DNA of 64,000 bases from Lacticaseibacillus daqingensis (GCF_003946115.1 NZ_RHOH01000003.1:124001-188000), one strand, 5' to 3'; positions 34,569 to 45,571 are shown, counted from the first letter of the stretch. Numbers and translations: made by a program. Notes: generated from the letters alone by a model not told the origin.

Positions 34569-36932
34569 TTAGCGGCGAATGTTTTGGCGGATCTGGGCCT
34601 TCATGAACAGGCGAGTGACGCCATCGTCCATGTTGGCGATCATTTCTTCAAACATGCGGTACGCTTCTTCTTGGTACTCGACCAGCGGGTTCATCTGCCC
34701 GTAGCCGCGCAGGCCGACGGATTGGCGCAGCTGATCCAGCACATCGATGTGATCGGTCCACAGCGAGTCAACGACCCGCAGGATGACGACCTTTTCGAAT
34801 TCAAGCATCTGGTCGGTATCGCCCAGTTGCTTGAGTTTTTCTTCGTAGTTCGCCTCAGCGAGTGCCTGCAGCATGGCGATCAGCTCGTCTTGCGTCTTCC
34901 CGTCAAGGCTTGCGCGGTCGAAAGTCTCTTCAGCCACCATGTTCGTGGTGACGTAATCGTAGATGTTATCGAGCTGCCAATCCTTGGCCTCCCCTTGCGT
35001 GTGCGCCTGCACAATGCGGGTGATGCAGCGGTTGATCATCGCCATCAAAACAGGCCGCAGCGTGTCGTCTTCGTTGATGACTTGCTGGCGCTGCTTGTAG
35101 ATGACCTCACGCTGTTCACGCATGACGTCATCGTACTGCAGGGTGTTTTTCCGGGTGTCGTAGTTGTTCCCTTCGACTCGCTTTTGCGCGGATTCAACGG
35201 AACGGCTGATCATCCGACTGCGGATGACCTGATCCTCGTCTTCCAGCTTGAAGCGGTCGAGCATCGCCTTGATGCGGTCGGACCCGAAGCGCTTCATCAG
35301 GTCATCTTCAAGCGACAGGTAGAACTGGGTCGAACCCGGGTCCCCTTGGCGACCGGAGCGGCCACGCAGCTGGTTGTCGATTCGGCGAGACTCGTGGCGT
35401 TCAGTCCCAATGACGGCCAGGCCGCCCACTTCCTTGACGCCAGGGCCGAGCTTGATATCGGTCCCCCGCCCGGCCATGTTGGTCGCGATGGTCACGGCCC
35501 CGCGTTGGCCCGCATTCATGACGATCTCGGCCTCGCGCGCGTGGTTTTTCGCGTTCAAGACGCTGTGCGGGATCCCCTCGGCATCCAAAATCGCGGACAG
35601 CCGCTCACTGGATTCGATCGCCACAGTCCCCACCAGGATCGGCTGACCCTTGGCGTGGCGTTCCTTGATGTCCTCGGCCACGGCCTTGAACTTCGCATCG
35701 AGCGTCGGGTACAGAATATCCGGCGCGTCGACCCGGATCACCGGCTTGTTGGTCGGGATCGAGATGACATTCATGTTGTAGATTTCGCGGAACTCTTCCT
35801 CTTCGGTTTTGGCCGTCCCGGTCATCCCGGACAGCTTGTTGTACATCCGGAAGAAGTTCTGGTAGGTGATGGTCGCCATGGTCTGGTTCTCATCTTGGAT
35901 CTCGACGCCTTCCTTGGCCTCGATCGCCTGGTGCAGGCCATCGGAGAAGCGCCGGCCTTCCATGGCGCGCCCGGTGAACTGGTCGACGATCAGCACTTCG
36001 CCTTCGGACACCATGTAGTCGATGTCCTTGAGCATGATGAAGTTGGCCCGCAGCGCCTGGTCCATGTGGTGGGTCAGGGCGGTGTTTTCCGTGTCGTACA
36101 GGTTCTTCAGGCCAAAAATCTTTTCGGCCTTGCGGATCCCGTTTTCGGTCAACGCAATGGTCTTGGTCGGCCAGTCGATCTTGTAGTCGTCCTCTTCCTT
36201 GAGCGTCTTCACGAAGCGGTCGGCGCGAATGTAGAGCCCGTTACTCTTTTCGGCCCCACCGGAGATGATCAACGGCGTCCGGGCTTCATCGACCAGAATG
36301 GAATCGACTTCATCGACAATGGCGAAGTTCAGCGGGCGCTGGACCATCTGCTGCTTGTAAACCACCATGTTGTCACGCAGGTAATCGAACCCGAGCTCAC
36401 TGTTCGTTGAGTACGTGATGTCCGCGTCATAGGCGGCGCGCTTGTCATCGGAGCTCAGGTCGTGGGTGTTCAAGCCCACGGTTAGCCCGAGCCAGTTGTA
36501 CAGCTCGCCCATTTCGGTCGCGTCACGGCCACTCAGGTACTCGTTGACGGTGACCACATGGACGCCTTGGCCGCCCAGTGCGTTCAAATAAACCGGCATC
36601 GTCGCGGTCAGGGTTTTCCCTTCCCCAGTCTTCATTTCGGCAATATTGCCTTCGTGAAGCGTGATGCCCCCGATGATCTGCACGCGGAATGGGAACAGGC
36701 CCAACACGCGCTTGGCGCCTTCGCGGGCCACCGCAAAGGCCTCAGGCAGAATGTCATCCAGCGTCTCACCGTTTTGAACGCGATCCTTCAGCGCAGGCGT
36801 CTTCGCCTGGAGTTGTTCGTCGCTCAACGCGGCGTATTCATCTTCGTAACTCTGGACCTTGTCGGCGATCTTGCCGAGGCGGTTGACCTCACGCTTGTCG
36901 CTTTCGACCCACTGTTTTAAAACGTTCGCCAT
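34569..36932 (-). CDS. secA: Preprotein translocase ATPase SecA
   Basis: 787 residues from ATG 36932 (GAGAGGAC upstream). Nucleotide-binding domain with GEGKT at 103-107 and [20 protein letters not shown]. Helicase-like second domain with [16 protein letters not shown] and [11 protein letters not shown]. It ends at AQIRQNIRR without the C-terminal zinc/SecB-binding tail, as in many lactobacilli. It drives protein export through SecYEG. Confidence 0.97.
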   Translation of the reverse strand: MANVLKQWVESDKREVNRLGKIADKVQSYEDEYAALSDEQLQAKTPALKDRVQNGETLDDILPEAFAVAREGAKRVLGLFPFRVQIIGGITLHEGNIAEMKTGEGKTLTATMPVYLNALGGQGVHVVTVNEYLSGRDATEMGELYNWLGLTVGLNTHDLSSDDKRAAYDADITYSTNSELGFDYLRDNMVVYKQQMVQRPLNFAIVDEVDSILVDEARTPLIISGGAEKSNGLYIRADRFVKTLKEEDDYKIDWPTKTIALTENGIRKAEKIFGLKNLYDTENTALTHHMDQALRANFIMLKDIDYMVSEGEVLIVDQFTGRAMEGRRFSDGLHQAIEAKEGVEIQDENQTMATITYQNFFRMYNKLSGMTGTAKTEEEEFREIYNMNVISIPTNKPVIRVDAPDILYPTLDAKFKAVAEDIKERHAKGQPILVGTVAIESSERLSAILDAEGIPHSVLNAKNHAREAEIVMNAGQRGAVTIATNMAGRGTDIKLGPGVKEVGGLAVIGTERHESRRIDNQLRGRSGRQGDPGSTQFYLSLEDDLMKRFGSDRIKAMLDRFKLEDEDQVIRSRMISRSVESAQKRVEGNNYDTRKNTLQYDDVMREQREVIYKQRQQVINEDDTLRPVLMAMINRCITRIVQAHTQGEAKDWQLDNIYDYVTTNMVAEETFDRASLDGKTQDELIAMLQALAEANYEEKLKQLGDTDQMLEFEKVVILRVVDSLWTDHIDVLDQLRQSVGLRGYGQMNPLVEYQEEAYRMFEEMIANMDDGVTRLFMKAQIRQNIRR

Positions 36933-36986
36933 GAATAATGTCCTCTCTGTCATGTTGATATGCGCATAATACCTGACAGTATCCTA

Positions 36987-36995
36987 GTCATTTTA
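36987..36995 (-). promoter_or_regulatory. Putative extended -10 promoter of secA
   Basis: Minus-strand TG-C-TAAAAT (TAAAAT at 36990-36995), about 55 nt before the secA start. Confidence 0.4.
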
Positions 36996-37041
36996 GCATT
37001 GATTGTCGACGCTGAAAACCGTCACCACTGATTTGACCGTA

Positions 37042-37083
37042 AATAAAAAGAACTGGGGCCAGCTTAACGGTCACCCCAGTTCC
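37042..37083 (-). terminator. Terminator of hpf
   Basis: Minus-strand AACTGGGGTGACC / GGCCCCAGTT followed by CTTTTTA. Confidence 0.8.
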
Positions 37084-37093
37084 CCCGATTCAC

Positions 37094-37642
37094 TTATTCG
37101 TCGGTCTCGATCAGACCATAGCGGCCATCGCGGCGCTTGTAAACGATGCTGGTGCCGTTCGTATCAGCATCCTCGAAGATAAAGAAGTTATGCCCAAGCA
37201 TATCCATCTGTAAGATTGCTTCTTGTGAGTCCATCGGCTTCAGCGACACGCGCTTGGTCCGGACCACCTGAAGGCTTTCGTCCTCTTCAGGCGCCTCAGT
37301 GGCTGGGGTCGCAACGTCGATCGGCGCAAACCCCTTTTCGCGGGACTTGCGGTTGATCTTCGTCTTGTACTTGCGCACCTGGCGCTCCAGCTTATCGGTC
37401 ACAAGGTCGATGCTGGCGTACAGGTCCGGACTCGTCTCTTCCGCCCGCAGGGTCAGGTAGGACAGCGGGATCGTCACCTCAACCTTAGCAGTTTTATCTG
37501 GGTATACTTTCAAGTTAACGTGCGCGATTGCCTCAACGGAGCTCTCGAAGAACTTGTTCAGCTTGCTGATGCGCTTTTCAACGTAACTCCGAATGGCATC
37601 GGTAACCTCGATGTTTTCGCCACGAACGTTGTATGTTAGCAT
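37094..37642 (-). CDS. hpf: Long-form ribosome hibernation promoting factor
   Basis: 182 residues. N-terminal S30AE/HPF domain (MLTYNVRGENIEVTDAIRSY to about residue 105), a linker, and the C-terminal dimerisation domain (KRVSLKPMDSQEAILQMDMLGHNFFIF) that makes 100S ribosome dimers. Its own promoter is at 37725-37753. Location next to secA matches Firmicutes order. Confidence 0.95.
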   Translation of the reverse strand: MLTYNVRGENIEVTDAIRSYVEKRISKLNKFFESSVEAIAHVNLKVYPDKTAKVEVTIPLSYLTLRAEETSPDLYASIDLVTDKLERQVRKYKTKINRKSREKGFAPIDVATPATEAPEEDESLQVVRTKRVSLKPMDSQEAILQMDMLGHNFFIFEDADTNGTSIVYKRRDGRYGLIETDE

Positions 37643-37724
37643 AAAACTTCTCCCCTTTCATCACACTGCCGTTGCCGGCAGGTGCCGAGTGATCAGGTGT
37701 TAAGCCCTTTCACCCTTCCTCTAT

Positions 37725-37753
37725 ATTATAACGAAGTGCCCCGAATGAAACAA
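37725..37753 (-). promoter_or_regulatory. hpf promoter
   Basis: Minus-strand TTGTTT (37748-37753), 17-nt spacer, perfect TATAAT (37725-37730). Confidence 0.65.
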
Positions 37754-37795
37754 ACATTATTCCGGCTCGGTTGCCAAAAGCCCCGACTGACGGCA

Positions 37796-38458
37796 TTAGC
37801 GGATCAACGAGAAGCTGCGGATCGTGCCACGGTAGCCAGCCGCCCGCAACGCGGTCTGGGCGTGATACAGGGTCCGGCCCGTGGTGTACAAATCGTCCAG
37901 GAGCACCACCGTAGCGGCGGGATGCCGCGGCAGGGTCGCCGTGAAGCTCTGTGGGGTGGCCAGCCGCGCCTCACGCTTTTTTTGCGCCTGCGGCAACGGG
38001 GTATCCGCCTTCGTCAGCCACAGCTGCAATGGGAGCCCCGCAAACAGGCCTAGCACCGGATCAAAGCCGCGCTGCTGCAAGTGGTGGGGCTCGCTGGTCA
38101 CCGGCACCCACGCGATCCCGCGCGCAGGCTGCGGTAGCAAATGCCAGAAGGCTTGATGCAACGCGTAGTTGCCCTGCCCCTTGTACTGCTGGATGAACAG
38201 CCGCATCGGCGCATCGTAGCGAAACAACGCGCGGTGATGTAGCAGCGGCAACCCTTGCGCCTGCCAACGACGGCAGTCTGCACACAGCTGCGGCGACTCG
38301 GCGCGCCCGCAACCCGGGCAGGCCGTGTGCGTGTCAATGCGCGTGAACGTCGCCTCACACCGCACGCCAAGGCGGGGCAGCCGGAGCGGCTGGGCGCTGA
38401 GTAAGGCGGTCAACGTGAAATCCTGCGTCAAGGGGCGCTGACAGTTGACGCACCTCAT
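37796..38458 (-). CDS. comFC: Competence protein ComFC (phosphoribosyltransferase-like)
   Basis: 220 residues. N-terminal zinc cysteines (C3/C6 in RCVNCQ; CPGCGR; CADC) and the PRPP loop VVLLDDLYTTGRTL near residue 187. ComFC/GntX proteins act with ComFA in DNA uptake or in processing incoming single-stranded DNA. ATG overlaps the comFA stop by 4 nt. Confidence 0.93.
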   Translation of the reverse strand: MRCVNCQRPLTQDFTLTALLSAQPLRLPRLGVRCEATFTRIDTHTACPGCGRAESPQLCADCRRWQAQGLPLLHHRALFRYDAPMRLFIQQYKGQGNYALHQAFWHLLPQPARGIAWVPVTSEPHHLQQRGFDPVLGLFAGLPLQLWLTKADTPLPQAQKKREARLATPQSFTATLPRHPAATVVLLDDLYTTGRTLYHAQTALRAAGYRGTIRSFSLIR

Positions 38459-39735
38459 GCCGTCACCGGCTGCGCATTCATCACCCGGATCTCATGGCGC
38501 GCCACCACCATCGCCCACGACCAGTGCTGTGCAATGAACCACACCGGGTCATCGGGACTTGCGGCTGCCCGTCCGGCCCGCCCCGCCATTTGCACCAGCG
38601 CGGCCCAGTTGAACTGCGCGTTGTCGGCCGCCAGCACCAGCACCGCACAGCGCGGGATGGTCACGCCGCGCTCAAGGATCGTGGTGGTCACCAGGCAGTC
38701 GTATTGCCCTTGGCGAAAAGCCGCCACCTTGGCCAGTCGCGCCGGGTCGCTGGCATGCACGCCAGTGGCTGTCCACCCGTTGGCCTGAAGCTGCGCCGCC
38801 AGCGGCGCCACCCAGCGCGTGTCCGGCACAAACAGCAGACAGCGCCGCCCGCTCGCCTGCACCCGAGCCAGCAGGCGCCACACGATTGGCGGCAGCGCGT
38901 GCGGAAGGTGGGGCAGCTTCGCCCGCCACACCACTGGCACCGGCAGTGGCGCACCGTGAAACCGCCGCGCCAGGGTGCTCACCCCGATGGCGCCGCGCGC
39001 CGCGGCCCGCTGCAAGGCGCGCGGTGGCGTTGCGCTCAAATACACCGTGACCCCGCGCACGGCCTGCTGGCAGGCGTGGGCGAGCATCGGCGTCTGACTG
39101 AACGGGAAGGCATCGACCTCATCGATGATCATCAGGTCAAAATGCTGAAAGTAGCGCAGCATCTGATGCGTGGTCGCCACCGTCAGCGGCGCATCGCGGA
39201 CAGGCCACGGCACGCCCCCGTACGCCACAGCCACCGGCGTGCCGATGAAGGCCGCCTGCAGCCGTGGCGCCAACTCCAGCACCACATCGATGCGCGGGCT
39301 GACGACTGCCACCCGCTGCTGTTGGGCCAAACTGGCGGCGATCAGCGGAAACAGCATCTCCGTTTTGCCTGCGCCAGTCACCGCCCAAAAGAGATGGTCC
39401 CGCCCGGCCGCAAACGATTCGATGGCGGCCTGCGCGCCAGCCGCCTGCGCCGCCGTCAGCGTCCCATGCCACGTCAGCGGCCCACCAAGCGGGGCCGGGC
39501 CGCTGGGAAACCGCCAGAGCTTCGCCCCTAATTCGACGCGACTCATTCCCACACAGGCCGTACAGTAGCCGCCGCCGGCTGGCAGCGGCGCAAACGCGCG
39601 CTGGCCACACCGCTGACACTGCCAGCGCCCCCTGACCAATCGCGCGGCCGCCACCGCCGTTGCCTGTGCTACACTAGCTTTATCCGCAACGGTGGCGCAC
39701 TCGTGTGCCGTCAGTTGCATCCCCAATATTGTCAT
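38455..39735 (-). CDS. comFA: Competence helicase ComFA
   Basis: 426 residues from ATG 39735 (GAGG eight nt upstream; GTG 39744 is an alternative). A four-cysteine zinc motif (CQRCGQ...CTACVGM) precedes a DEAD-type helicase: Walker A AVTGAGKTE, Walker B IIDEVDAF, and QMAGRAGRAA as motif VI. It is the ATPase proposed to drive DNA import. The gap to divergent yigZ is only 27 nt, so the promoters overlap coding sequence. Confidence 0.94.
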   Translation of the reverse strand: MTILGMQLTAHECATVADKASVAQATAVAAARLVRGRWQCQRCGQRAFAPLPAGGGYCTACVGMSRVELGAKLWRFPSGPAPLGGPLTWHGTLTAAQAAGAQAAIESFAAGRDHLFWAVTGAGKTEMLFPLIAASLAQQQRVAVVSPRIDVVLELAPRLQAAFIGTPVAVAYGGVPWPVRDAPLTVATTHQMLRYFQHFDLMIIDEVDAFPFSQTPMLAHACQQAVRGVTVYLSATPPRALQRAAARGAIGVSTLARRFHGAPLPVPVVWRAKLPHLPHALPPIVWRLLARVQASGRRCLLFVPDTRWVAPLAAQLQANGWTATGVHASDPARLAKVAAFRQGQYDCLVTTTILERGVTIPRCAVLVLAADNAQFNWAALVQMAGRAGRAAASPDDPVWFIAQHWSWAMVVARHEIRVMNAQPVTA

Positions 39736-39762
39736 CTGCATCACCTCACAAGGAGATTACGC

Positions 39763-40410
39763 ATGTCAGACGTTCCGTACCGCACCATTCAACAAGCCGG
39801 CGAGCACGAGCTGGTGATCAAAAAATCGCGCTTCATTTGCCACTTGGCGCGCGTCAAAACCGAGGCGGAAGCCCAGGCCTTCATCACGCAGGTCAAAAAG
39901 ACGCACTACAAGGCCACCCACAACGTCCCCGCCTACCTGCTGGGGGACCATGACGAAATTCAGCGCGCCAACGATGACGGCGAACCCAGCGGTACGGCTG
40001 GTGTCCCGATGCTGCAAGTGCTCCAACAGATGCAACTACACGATGTCGTGGCCGTGGTCACCCGCTACTTCGGCGGTATCAAGCTTGGCGCCGGTGGCCT
40101 GATCCGCGCCTACGCCAACAGCGTGCAGGAAGCCGTGCACGCTGTTGGCATCGTCCAGCGCGAGCAGCAGCGTGAGCTTGCGGTCACACTGGCCTATCCC
40201 CAGCTGGGTGCCGTTGAACACTGGCTTGCGCAGGCTGATCAACCCATCGCGGCCAGCCAGTACGGTGCGGCCGTGACCCTAACGCTGTTTGTGCCGGTTG
40301 CCGCGGTGGCGGCCACGCAAGCCGCGCTGATCGACCTGACGCACGGCCAGGCGGCCCTCACACTGGGTGGCTTGCGCCCCGTGGAAGTGCCGGTCACAGC
40401 GGCGCATTAA
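39763..40410 (+). CDS. yigZ: YigZ/IMPACT family protein
   Basis: 215 residues from ATG 39763 (AAGGAG upstream). UPF0029/IMPACT N-domain (KKSRFICHLARVKTEAEAQAF, NDDGEPSGTAGVPML, VTRYFGGIKLGAGGLIRAY) and a C-terminal DUF1949 domain. The family is linked to translation-stress control but its bacterial role is unclear. Divergent from comFA, as yvyE is in Bacillus. Confidence 0.93.
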   Translation: MSDVPYRTIQQAGEHELVIKKSRFICHLARVKTEAEAQAFITQVKKTHYKATHNVPAYLLGDHDEIQRANDDGEPSGTAGVPMLQVLQQMQLHDVVAVVTRYFGGIKLGAGGLIRAYANSVQEAVHAVGIVQREQQRELAVTLAYPQLGAVEHWLAQADQPIAASQYGAAVTLTLFVPVAAVAATQAALIDLTHGQAALTLGGLRPVEVPVTAAH

Positions 40411-40458
40411 GCACACAAAGAGAGGCGCCCATGCTAGGGCGCCTCTCTTTGTGTGCTT
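40409..40458. terminator. Bidirectional terminator with perfect 22-bp stem
   Basis: Arms 40409-40430 and 40437-40458 are exact complements around a 6-nt loop, between convergent yigZ and kup; the left arm begins in the yigZ stop codon. Confidence 0.8.
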
Positions 40459-40465
40459 AGTGTCT

Positions 40466-42478
40466 TTATGCCCGCGGATTAAAAATCTTGTGGTCGGTGA
40501 AGTACACCTCGCGCGGCTGGTGAATGAACAGCGGTACGGTTTCTTCCACCACATCGCTGAAGGCCAAACCATACCAGTTGGCGGGGCTGGTCGTCACGTT
40601 TTGGAGCCACAGCCGCCCGCCGATCAGGTGGCGCTGCCAGGCCGGGATCGTCTCCGTTGGCATGCCTTGCGCGCGCTCGCGCATGATCACGAAGCGGAAG
40701 TCGCCGACGATGCGCTTATCGACCGTCGTGTACCGCTGCTTTTGCGGGGAGATGGCTTGGGCCACCATCAGGTCGTTGACGATCTGGCGCATGTAGACGT
40801 TGACGTGCTGCGAACAGCGGAAACCGAGGTATAACTGCACGCTGATAACGTTGCGCGTGTGCAGCATGTCGACCGTGTAGCGCATCTCGTAGGGCTTGTC
40901 CGTCTCGTTCATCGTGACGAACCAGTACACGCTGGCGCGCTTGGGCTGCTTATCCAAGATCGAGTACAGCACCGTGCGCTTCAGGCGATAGTTGGCCTTC
41001 ACCTTCGTCAGGTACACGAGGTTGGTCGTGAACAGTGGGATCGTGTCGTCCTTAGCCAGCGCCGTCAGCTGGTCGACGTAATCGTTCAGCTGAACGTACT
41101 CGCTTTGGTCCTGGTAACGCTCGCGGATCTTGTTGCCGAAAAACCAGACGATCATCAGCGCCAGGATCAACAGCATTATGATCAGCGTGATGTATCCGCC
41201 GTGCATGAACTTGACCAAGCTGGCCAGCAGAAAAATGCTTTCGATGCCCCCAAAGAACCCAGCGATCAGCCCGGCGCGCAGGCGCGAGCCGTGCAGTGAC
41301 AGGAACTCAAACAGCAACAGTGTCGTCATCAGCATCGTCACCGTGATGGCCAGCCCGTAAGCCGCCTCCATCGCCTTAGAGGTGCGGAAGAACCAGACGA
41401 CACTGAGCGTCACCAGACACAAGAACCAGTTGACGCCCGCGATGTAGATCTGGCTGCGCGCCGTGGACGGGTGCGTGATCCCCATGCGCGGCAAAAACTT
41501 CAGACTGATCGCTTCATGCACCAGCGTGTACGAACCGGTGATCAGCGCCTGCGAGGCGATGATGGCTGCCAAGGTCGCCAACACGATCGCCACCGGACGC
41601 AGGCCGCTGCCGAGCATTTCGTAAAACGGGTTGATGGTTTCCACCCCGGCGTATGCGGCGTCCTGGTAGTGGGTGATCAGCCAAGCGCCCTGGCCGAAGT
41701 AGTTCAGCATCAGCGTCACATACACGAAGGGCCAAGTCAGGTAGATGTTATATTTGCCCACATGCCCCATGTCGGAGTACAGCGCCTCAGCCCCGGTGGT
41801 GGCCAGGAAAATGCTCCCGAGCAGGAAGATCCCCACCTTGTTGACCGGGCTGAACAAGATCTCAACCGCGTACTTGGGTGACAAGGCCTTCAAGATCTCC
41901 CAGTGGCCACCGATGTGCATCAGGCCCACCACCCCGAGGAAGGTGAACCAGATCAGCATCACCGGGCCAAAGGCGTTGCCGATCTTGGCCGTCCCGAAGC
42001 GCTGAATCAAAAACAGCGCCAGCAGGACAACGGTGGTGATGATCAGCACCACCATCTGCGAGCCACTGAACTGAAACGGCCCGAAGGTTTGATTCTTCAG
42101 CCCTTCCACGGCGCTCGTGACGGTGACCGCCGGCGTCAATGTCCCATCGGCAAGCAGCGCGGCACCCCCGATCAAGGCCGGGATCGCCAGCCACGCCCCA
42201 CGCTTGCGCACCAGCGCGTACAGGGCAAAGATCCCCCCTTCCCCGTTGTTATCGGCGCGCATCGCCAAGATCACGTACTTGATCGTCGTCAGCAGCATCA
42301 AGGTCCAAAAGATCAGGGAAATGGACCCGATGATGTAATCCGGCGACAAAGCCGAGACGTGTCCGGCGTCGGCGATCACCGCGTTCATCACATACAGCGG
42401 GGACGTCCCGATGTCGCCGTATACGATCCCCAACGTGATCAAAAGCCCCATCAGGGAAATCTTTTTCTTGGGTGTCAT
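40466..42478 (-). CDS. kup: Kup-type potassium transporter
   Basis: 670 residues from ATG 42478 (AAAGGAG upstream). About 12 membrane helices to residue 440 with the Kup N-terminus ([45 protein letters not shown]), then a cytoplasmic C-terminal domain. A K+/H+ symporter; lactobacilli often carry several. Its promoter (42526-42554) overlaps a 22-bp palindrome. Confidence 0.94.
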   Translation of the reverse strand: MTPKKKISLMGLLITLGIVYGDIGTSPLYVMNAVIADAGHVSALSPDYIIGSISLIFWTLMLLTTIKYVILAMRADNNGEGGIFALYALVRKRGAWLAIPALIGGAALLADGTLTPAVTVTSAVEGLKNQTFGPFQFSGSQMVVLIITTVVLLALFLIQRFGTAKIGNAFGPVMLIWFTFLGVVGLMHIGGHWEILKALSPKYAVEILFSPVNKVGIFLLGSIFLATTGAEALYSDMGHVGKYNIYLTWPFVYVTLMLNYFGQGAWLITHYQDAAYAGVETINPFYEMLGSGLRPVAIVLATLAAIIASQALITGSYTLVHEAISLKFLPRMGITHPSTARSQIYIAGVNWFLCLVTLSVVWFFRTSKAMEAAYGLAITVTMLMTTLLLFEFLSLHGSRLRAGLIAGFFGGIESIFLLASLVKFMHGGYITLIIMLLILALMIVWFFGNKIRERYQDQSEYVQLNDYVDQLTALAKDDTIPLFTTNLVYLTKVKANYRLKRTVLYSILDKQPKRASVYWFVTMNETDKPYEMRYTVDMLHTRNVISVQLYLGFRCSQHVNVYMRQIVNDLMVAQAISPQKQRYTTVDKRIVGDFRFVIMRERAQGMPTETIPAWQRHLIGGRLWLQNVTTSPANWYGLAFSDVVEETVPLFIHQPREVYFTDHKIFNPRA

Positions 42479-42510
42479 GTCCTCTGCTCCTTTTCGCCTT
42501 GGGTTTGGCC

Positions 42511-42554
42511 CTATCACGACACGTCATGATAGACGCTTCACAATTATGCGTCAA
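42511..42554 (-). promoter_or_regulatory. kup: kup promoter overlapping a palindromic operator
   Basis: Minus-strand TTGACG (42549-42554), 17-nt spacer, TATCAT (42526-42531). An imperfect palindrome CTATCACGAC-AC-GTCATGATAG (42511-42532, 9/10 pairs) covers the -10 and likely +1, where a repressor would block initiation. Confidence 0.6.
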
Positions 42555-42606
42555 CCCTTTCAGCCAGTGTAACACCTTGGTCCCCGCGGCGAAAACCGGT
42601 GAACGC

Positions 42607-42657
42607 CAAACGACCGCCTCACGTTGACCCGCACAGGGGCCGACTTGAGGCGGTCGT
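42607..42657 (-). terminator. Terminator of rny
   Basis: Minus-strand CGACCGCCTCA / TGAGGCGGTCG followed by TTTGG. Confidence 0.7.
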
Positions 42658-42670
42658 CAGTTGACTCACG

Positions 42671-44239
42671 TTACTTGGCGTACTCGACCGTCCGCTTTTC
42701 GCGGATGACGGTCACCTTGATGTGACCCGGGTACTCCAGCTCTTTTTCGATTCGGTTGCGAATATCGCGCGCCAAGACAACGGAGGCCTCATCGGTGAGT
42801 TCCTCCGGCTTCACGATCACGCGCACCTCGCGCCCGGCCTGAATGGCAAAGCTGTGGTCCACGCCCTTGTAGGCGTTCGCGATCGCCTCCAACTTCTCCA
42901 ACCGGTGCAGGTAATTCTCCAGCGACTCCGACCGTGCGCCAGGCCGCGCTGCCGAAATTGCATCGGCCGCCGCGACCAGCACCGCAATGACGCTGGTTGG
43001 CGCGACATCGCCGTGGTGTGACGCAATGGTGTTGATCACCACTTTTGGTTCCTTGTACTTCGTGGCCAATTCGACCCCGATTTCGACGTGTGAGCCATCA
43101 ACTTCGCGGTCGATGGCCTTGCCGATGTCGTGCAATAACCCTGCGCGTCTCGCTAAGGTCACGTCCTCACCCAGCTCGGCGGCCATGACGCCCGCCAGCT
43201 TTGCGACCTGGATTGAATGATCCAGGACATTTTGCCCATAACTCGTTCTGAAGTGGAGCCGACCTAACTTCTTGATCAAATCCGGGTGCATGTTATGAAT
43301 GCCCACATCAAAAATCGCCTGTTCGCCGATTTCACGAATGCGTTCGTCCATCTCTTTGCGGGCCTTATCGACCATTTCCTCGATGCGCGCCGGGTGGATC
43401 CGGCCATCTTGGATCAGCTTCTCCAACGCCATCCGCGCAATTTCCCGGCGAATCGGGTCAAAGCCCGAGAGCACCACCGCCTCAGGGGTGTCATCGATGA
43501 TCAGATCGATCCCTGTGAGCGTTTCCAAAGTGCGAATGTTGCGGCCCTCGCGGCCAATAATGCGGCCCTTCATGTCATCGTTCGGCAAGTTCACGACGGT
43601 CACCGTGGTTTCGGCGACGATATCCGAGGCGCTACGCTGAATGGCGTCCGCGATCAGCTTCTTGGCCTCGCGGTCCGCCGTTTCCTTGGCCTCGTCTTCG
43701 CTTTCTTTGATCAGTTTTGCGCGTTCATGCGCAAGTTCAGTCTTGGTTTCAGTAATAATTTGTTCTTGGGCTTGGGCTTTGGTCAGTTCCGCAATCCGCT
43801 CAAGTTCAGCGTGTTGCGCCGTGATCGTGGCCTCGATCGACTTTTCTCGTGTCTCGAGGTCTAGCTGCCGTTGACTCAAGTTCGTCTCCCGATCCGACAA
43901 GCTTTGTTCCTTGCGGTCCAGCGTGTCGTCCCGCCGATCCAGTGTTTCTTCCCGCTGCAACAAGCGGTGCTCCGATTGTTGAACCTCGGCGCGGCGCTCC
44001 TTGAGCTCTTCTTCGACCTGACTGCGATAGCGATGGGCTTCATCGCGTGCCTCAACCAATTTCTCTTTCTTGAGGGTCGCAGCTTCTTTTTTGGCGGTCT
44101 CAATGATCCCTTCGGCACTGCCTTGGGCCTGATCAAGAGCATTACGGTGGATCCGTTTTTGGATTACGAGCCCGAGCAATAATCCGACTGCTAAAGCGAT
44201 GACTGCGAGGATTATTGAGACCAGCATTTCTGCGCTCAT
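42671..44239 (-). CDS. rny: Ribonuclease Y
   Basis: 522 residues. N-terminal membrane anchor ([20 protein letters not shown]), a long coiled coil (about 30-200), KH domain ([20 protein letters not shown]) and HD domain with [10 protein letters not shown]. It starts bulk mRNA decay at the membrane. GGAGGTG precedes ATG 44239. Gene order recA-rny is conserved in Firmicutes. Confidence 0.96.
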   Translation of the reverse strand: MSAEMLVSIILAVIALAVGLLLGLVIQKRIHRNALDQAQGSAEGIIETAKKEAATLKKEKLVEARDEAHRYRSQVEEELKERRAEVQQSEHRLLQREETLDRRDDTLDRKEQSLSDRETNLSQRQLDLETREKSIEATITAQHAELERIAELTKAQAQEQIITETKTELAHERAKLIKESEDEAKETADREAKKLIADAIQRSASDIVAETTVTVVNLPNDDMKGRIIGREGRNIRTLETLTGIDLIIDDTPEAVVLSGFDPIRREIARMALEKLIQDGRIHPARIEEMVDKARKEMDERIREIGEQAIFDVGIHNMHPDLIKKLGRLHFRTSYGQNVLDHSIQVAKLAGVMAAELGEDVTLARRAGLLHDIGKAIDREVDGSHVEIGVELATKYKEPKVVINTIASHHGDVAPTSVIAVLVAAADAISAARPGARSESLENYLHRLEKLEAIANAYKGVDHSFAIQAGREVRVIVKPEELTDEASVVLARDIRNRIEKELEYPGHIKVTVIREKRTVEYAK

Positions 44240-44361
44240 CTTTTCACCTCCGCATCATCTAAGCGATGTTATTCAATCACATGCATTGATGCTGTTTTTT
44301 ATTTTTAAAAACGTACACTCAACAATTGTAGCGGTTGAATGAACAGGTGTCAACTGACGCC

Positions 44362-44393
44362 AAACGGGCGCGGCTCAGCGGCCACGCCCGTTT
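44362..44393 (-). terminator. Terminator of recA
   Basis: Minus-strand AAACGGGCG / CGCCCGTTT stem-loop just after the recA stop. Confidence 0.75.
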
Positions 44394-44398
44394 CAGCA

Positions 44399-45487
44399 TT
44401 ATTTTTGTGGTTGGTCGAACAGCTCGGTTTCTGCTGCCTTCTTGCCGGATTTCTCGGCGACTGCCTCAAGCCCTTCTTCGGCCTCTTCGTTGGCTTCGTC
44501 CATCTCGTAGGCCACCCGAACCTTCTGACGGATCTCCGCCTTCATGTCGGGGTGCTCATCCAAGTAGGTCTTCGCGTTCTCGCGCCCTTGGCCGATGCGC
44601 TCCTTGCCGTAGCCGTACCAGGAGCCCGACTTGTCGACGATGTCTTTTTCGACCCCCATGTCGATGATCTCACCGGTTTGGGAGATCCCCTTCCCGTACA
44701 TAATATCGACTTCAGCGACCTTGAACGGTGGCGCCACCTTGTTCTTGACGACCTTGATCTTGGTGCGGTTCCCGATCACGTTCGTGCCGTCTTTGATCTG
44801 CTCGGCCCGGCGCACTTCAAGGCGCACCGTGGCGTAGAACTTCAGCGCGCGACCACCAGGGGTCGTTTCGGGGTTCCCGAACATGATGCCGACTTTTTCG
44901 CGGATCTGGTTGATGAACAGCGCGATCGTCTTGGTCTTGTTGATCGAACCGGACAGCTTCCGCAACGCCTGGCTCATCAACCGGGCCTGCAAGCCGACAT
45001 GGGCATCCCCCATCTCGCCTTCGATTTCGGCGCGCGGCACCAGCGCCGCCACCGAGTCGACGACCACGATGTCAACGGCGCCAGAGGTCACCAGGGCATC
45101 GGCGATTTCCAAGCCCTGCTCACCAGTGTCCGGCTGTGACAAAAGAAGCTCGTCGATGTTGACGCCCAAAGCCGACGCGTACTTTGGATCCATCGCGTTT
45201 TCGGCGTCGATGTAAGCGGCGGTCCCGCCGGCCTTTTGCACTTCTGCGACCGCGTGCAGCGCGATCGTCGTCTTCCCTGAACTTTCAGGTCCGTAGATCT
45301 CCACGATGCGGCCACGCGGGAAGCCCCCGACCCCAAGCGCGTTATCAAGGGCCAAAGAACCACTGGAAATCGTCGAGATGCGCGTGTCGACCTTGTCGCC
45401 CATGCGCATGATGGACCCTTTCCCAAAGTTCTTCTCGATCTTCTTTAAGGCAGCGTCAAGCGCTGCTTGTCGTTCATCTTTTGCCAC
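44399..45487 (-). CDS. recA: Recombinase RecA
   Basis: 362 residues with a GTG start at 45487 (GGAGGG upstream). Walker A GPESSGKT at 66-73, LexA-coprotease and DNA-binding loops ([40 protein letters not shown]) and an acidic C-terminus ([12 protein letters not shown]). It catalyses strand exchange and stimulates LexA cleavage. Its promoter has a LexA box upstream. Confidence 0.98.
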   Translation of the reverse strand: MAKDERQAALDAALKKIEKNFGKGSIMRMGDKVDTRISTISSGSLALDNALGVGGFPRGRIVEIYGPESSGKTTIALHAVAEVQKAGGTAAYIDAENAMDPKYASALGVNIDELLLSQPDTGEQGLEIADALVTSGAVDIVVVDSVAALVPRAEIEGEMGDAHVGLQARLMSQALRKLSGSINKTKTIALFINQIREKVGIMFGNPETTPGGRALKFYATVRLEVRRAEQIKDGTNVIGNRTKIKVVKNKVAPPFKVAEVDIMYGKGISQTGEIIDMGVEKDIVDKSGSWYGYGKERIGQGRENAKTYLDEHPDMKAEIRQKVRVAYEMDEANEEAEEGLEAVAEKSGKKAAETELFDQPQK

Positions 45488-45520
45488 AAAGAACCCTCCA
45501 TTCAGGTTTGTCTATCGACT

Positions 45521-45571
45521 AGTGTACAAGAGCGCCGCGGGAAGTGCAAGCAAAAATCGAACAAACGTTCC
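45521..45571 (-). promoter_or_regulatory. recA: recA promoter with LexA box
   Basis: Minus-strand TTGCAC (45544-45549), 17-nt spacer, TACACT (45521-45526). CGAAC-AAAC-GTTCC (45558-45571, plus-strand reading) is one base from the SOS consensus and sits eight bp upstream of -35, touching the cinA stop codon. recA can thus be induced separately from cinA. Confidence 0.75.

Noticed and set aside
34107-36410. 767-codon open frame opposite secA and prfB
   Set aside because: Mirror of real coding sequence in GC-rich DNA; secA and prfB on the other strand are unmistakable and this frame has no recognisable domain.
42479-42606. c-di-AMP (ydaO) riboswitch before kup
   Set aside because: The leader from the predicted start is only about 40 nt, too short for that riboswitch.
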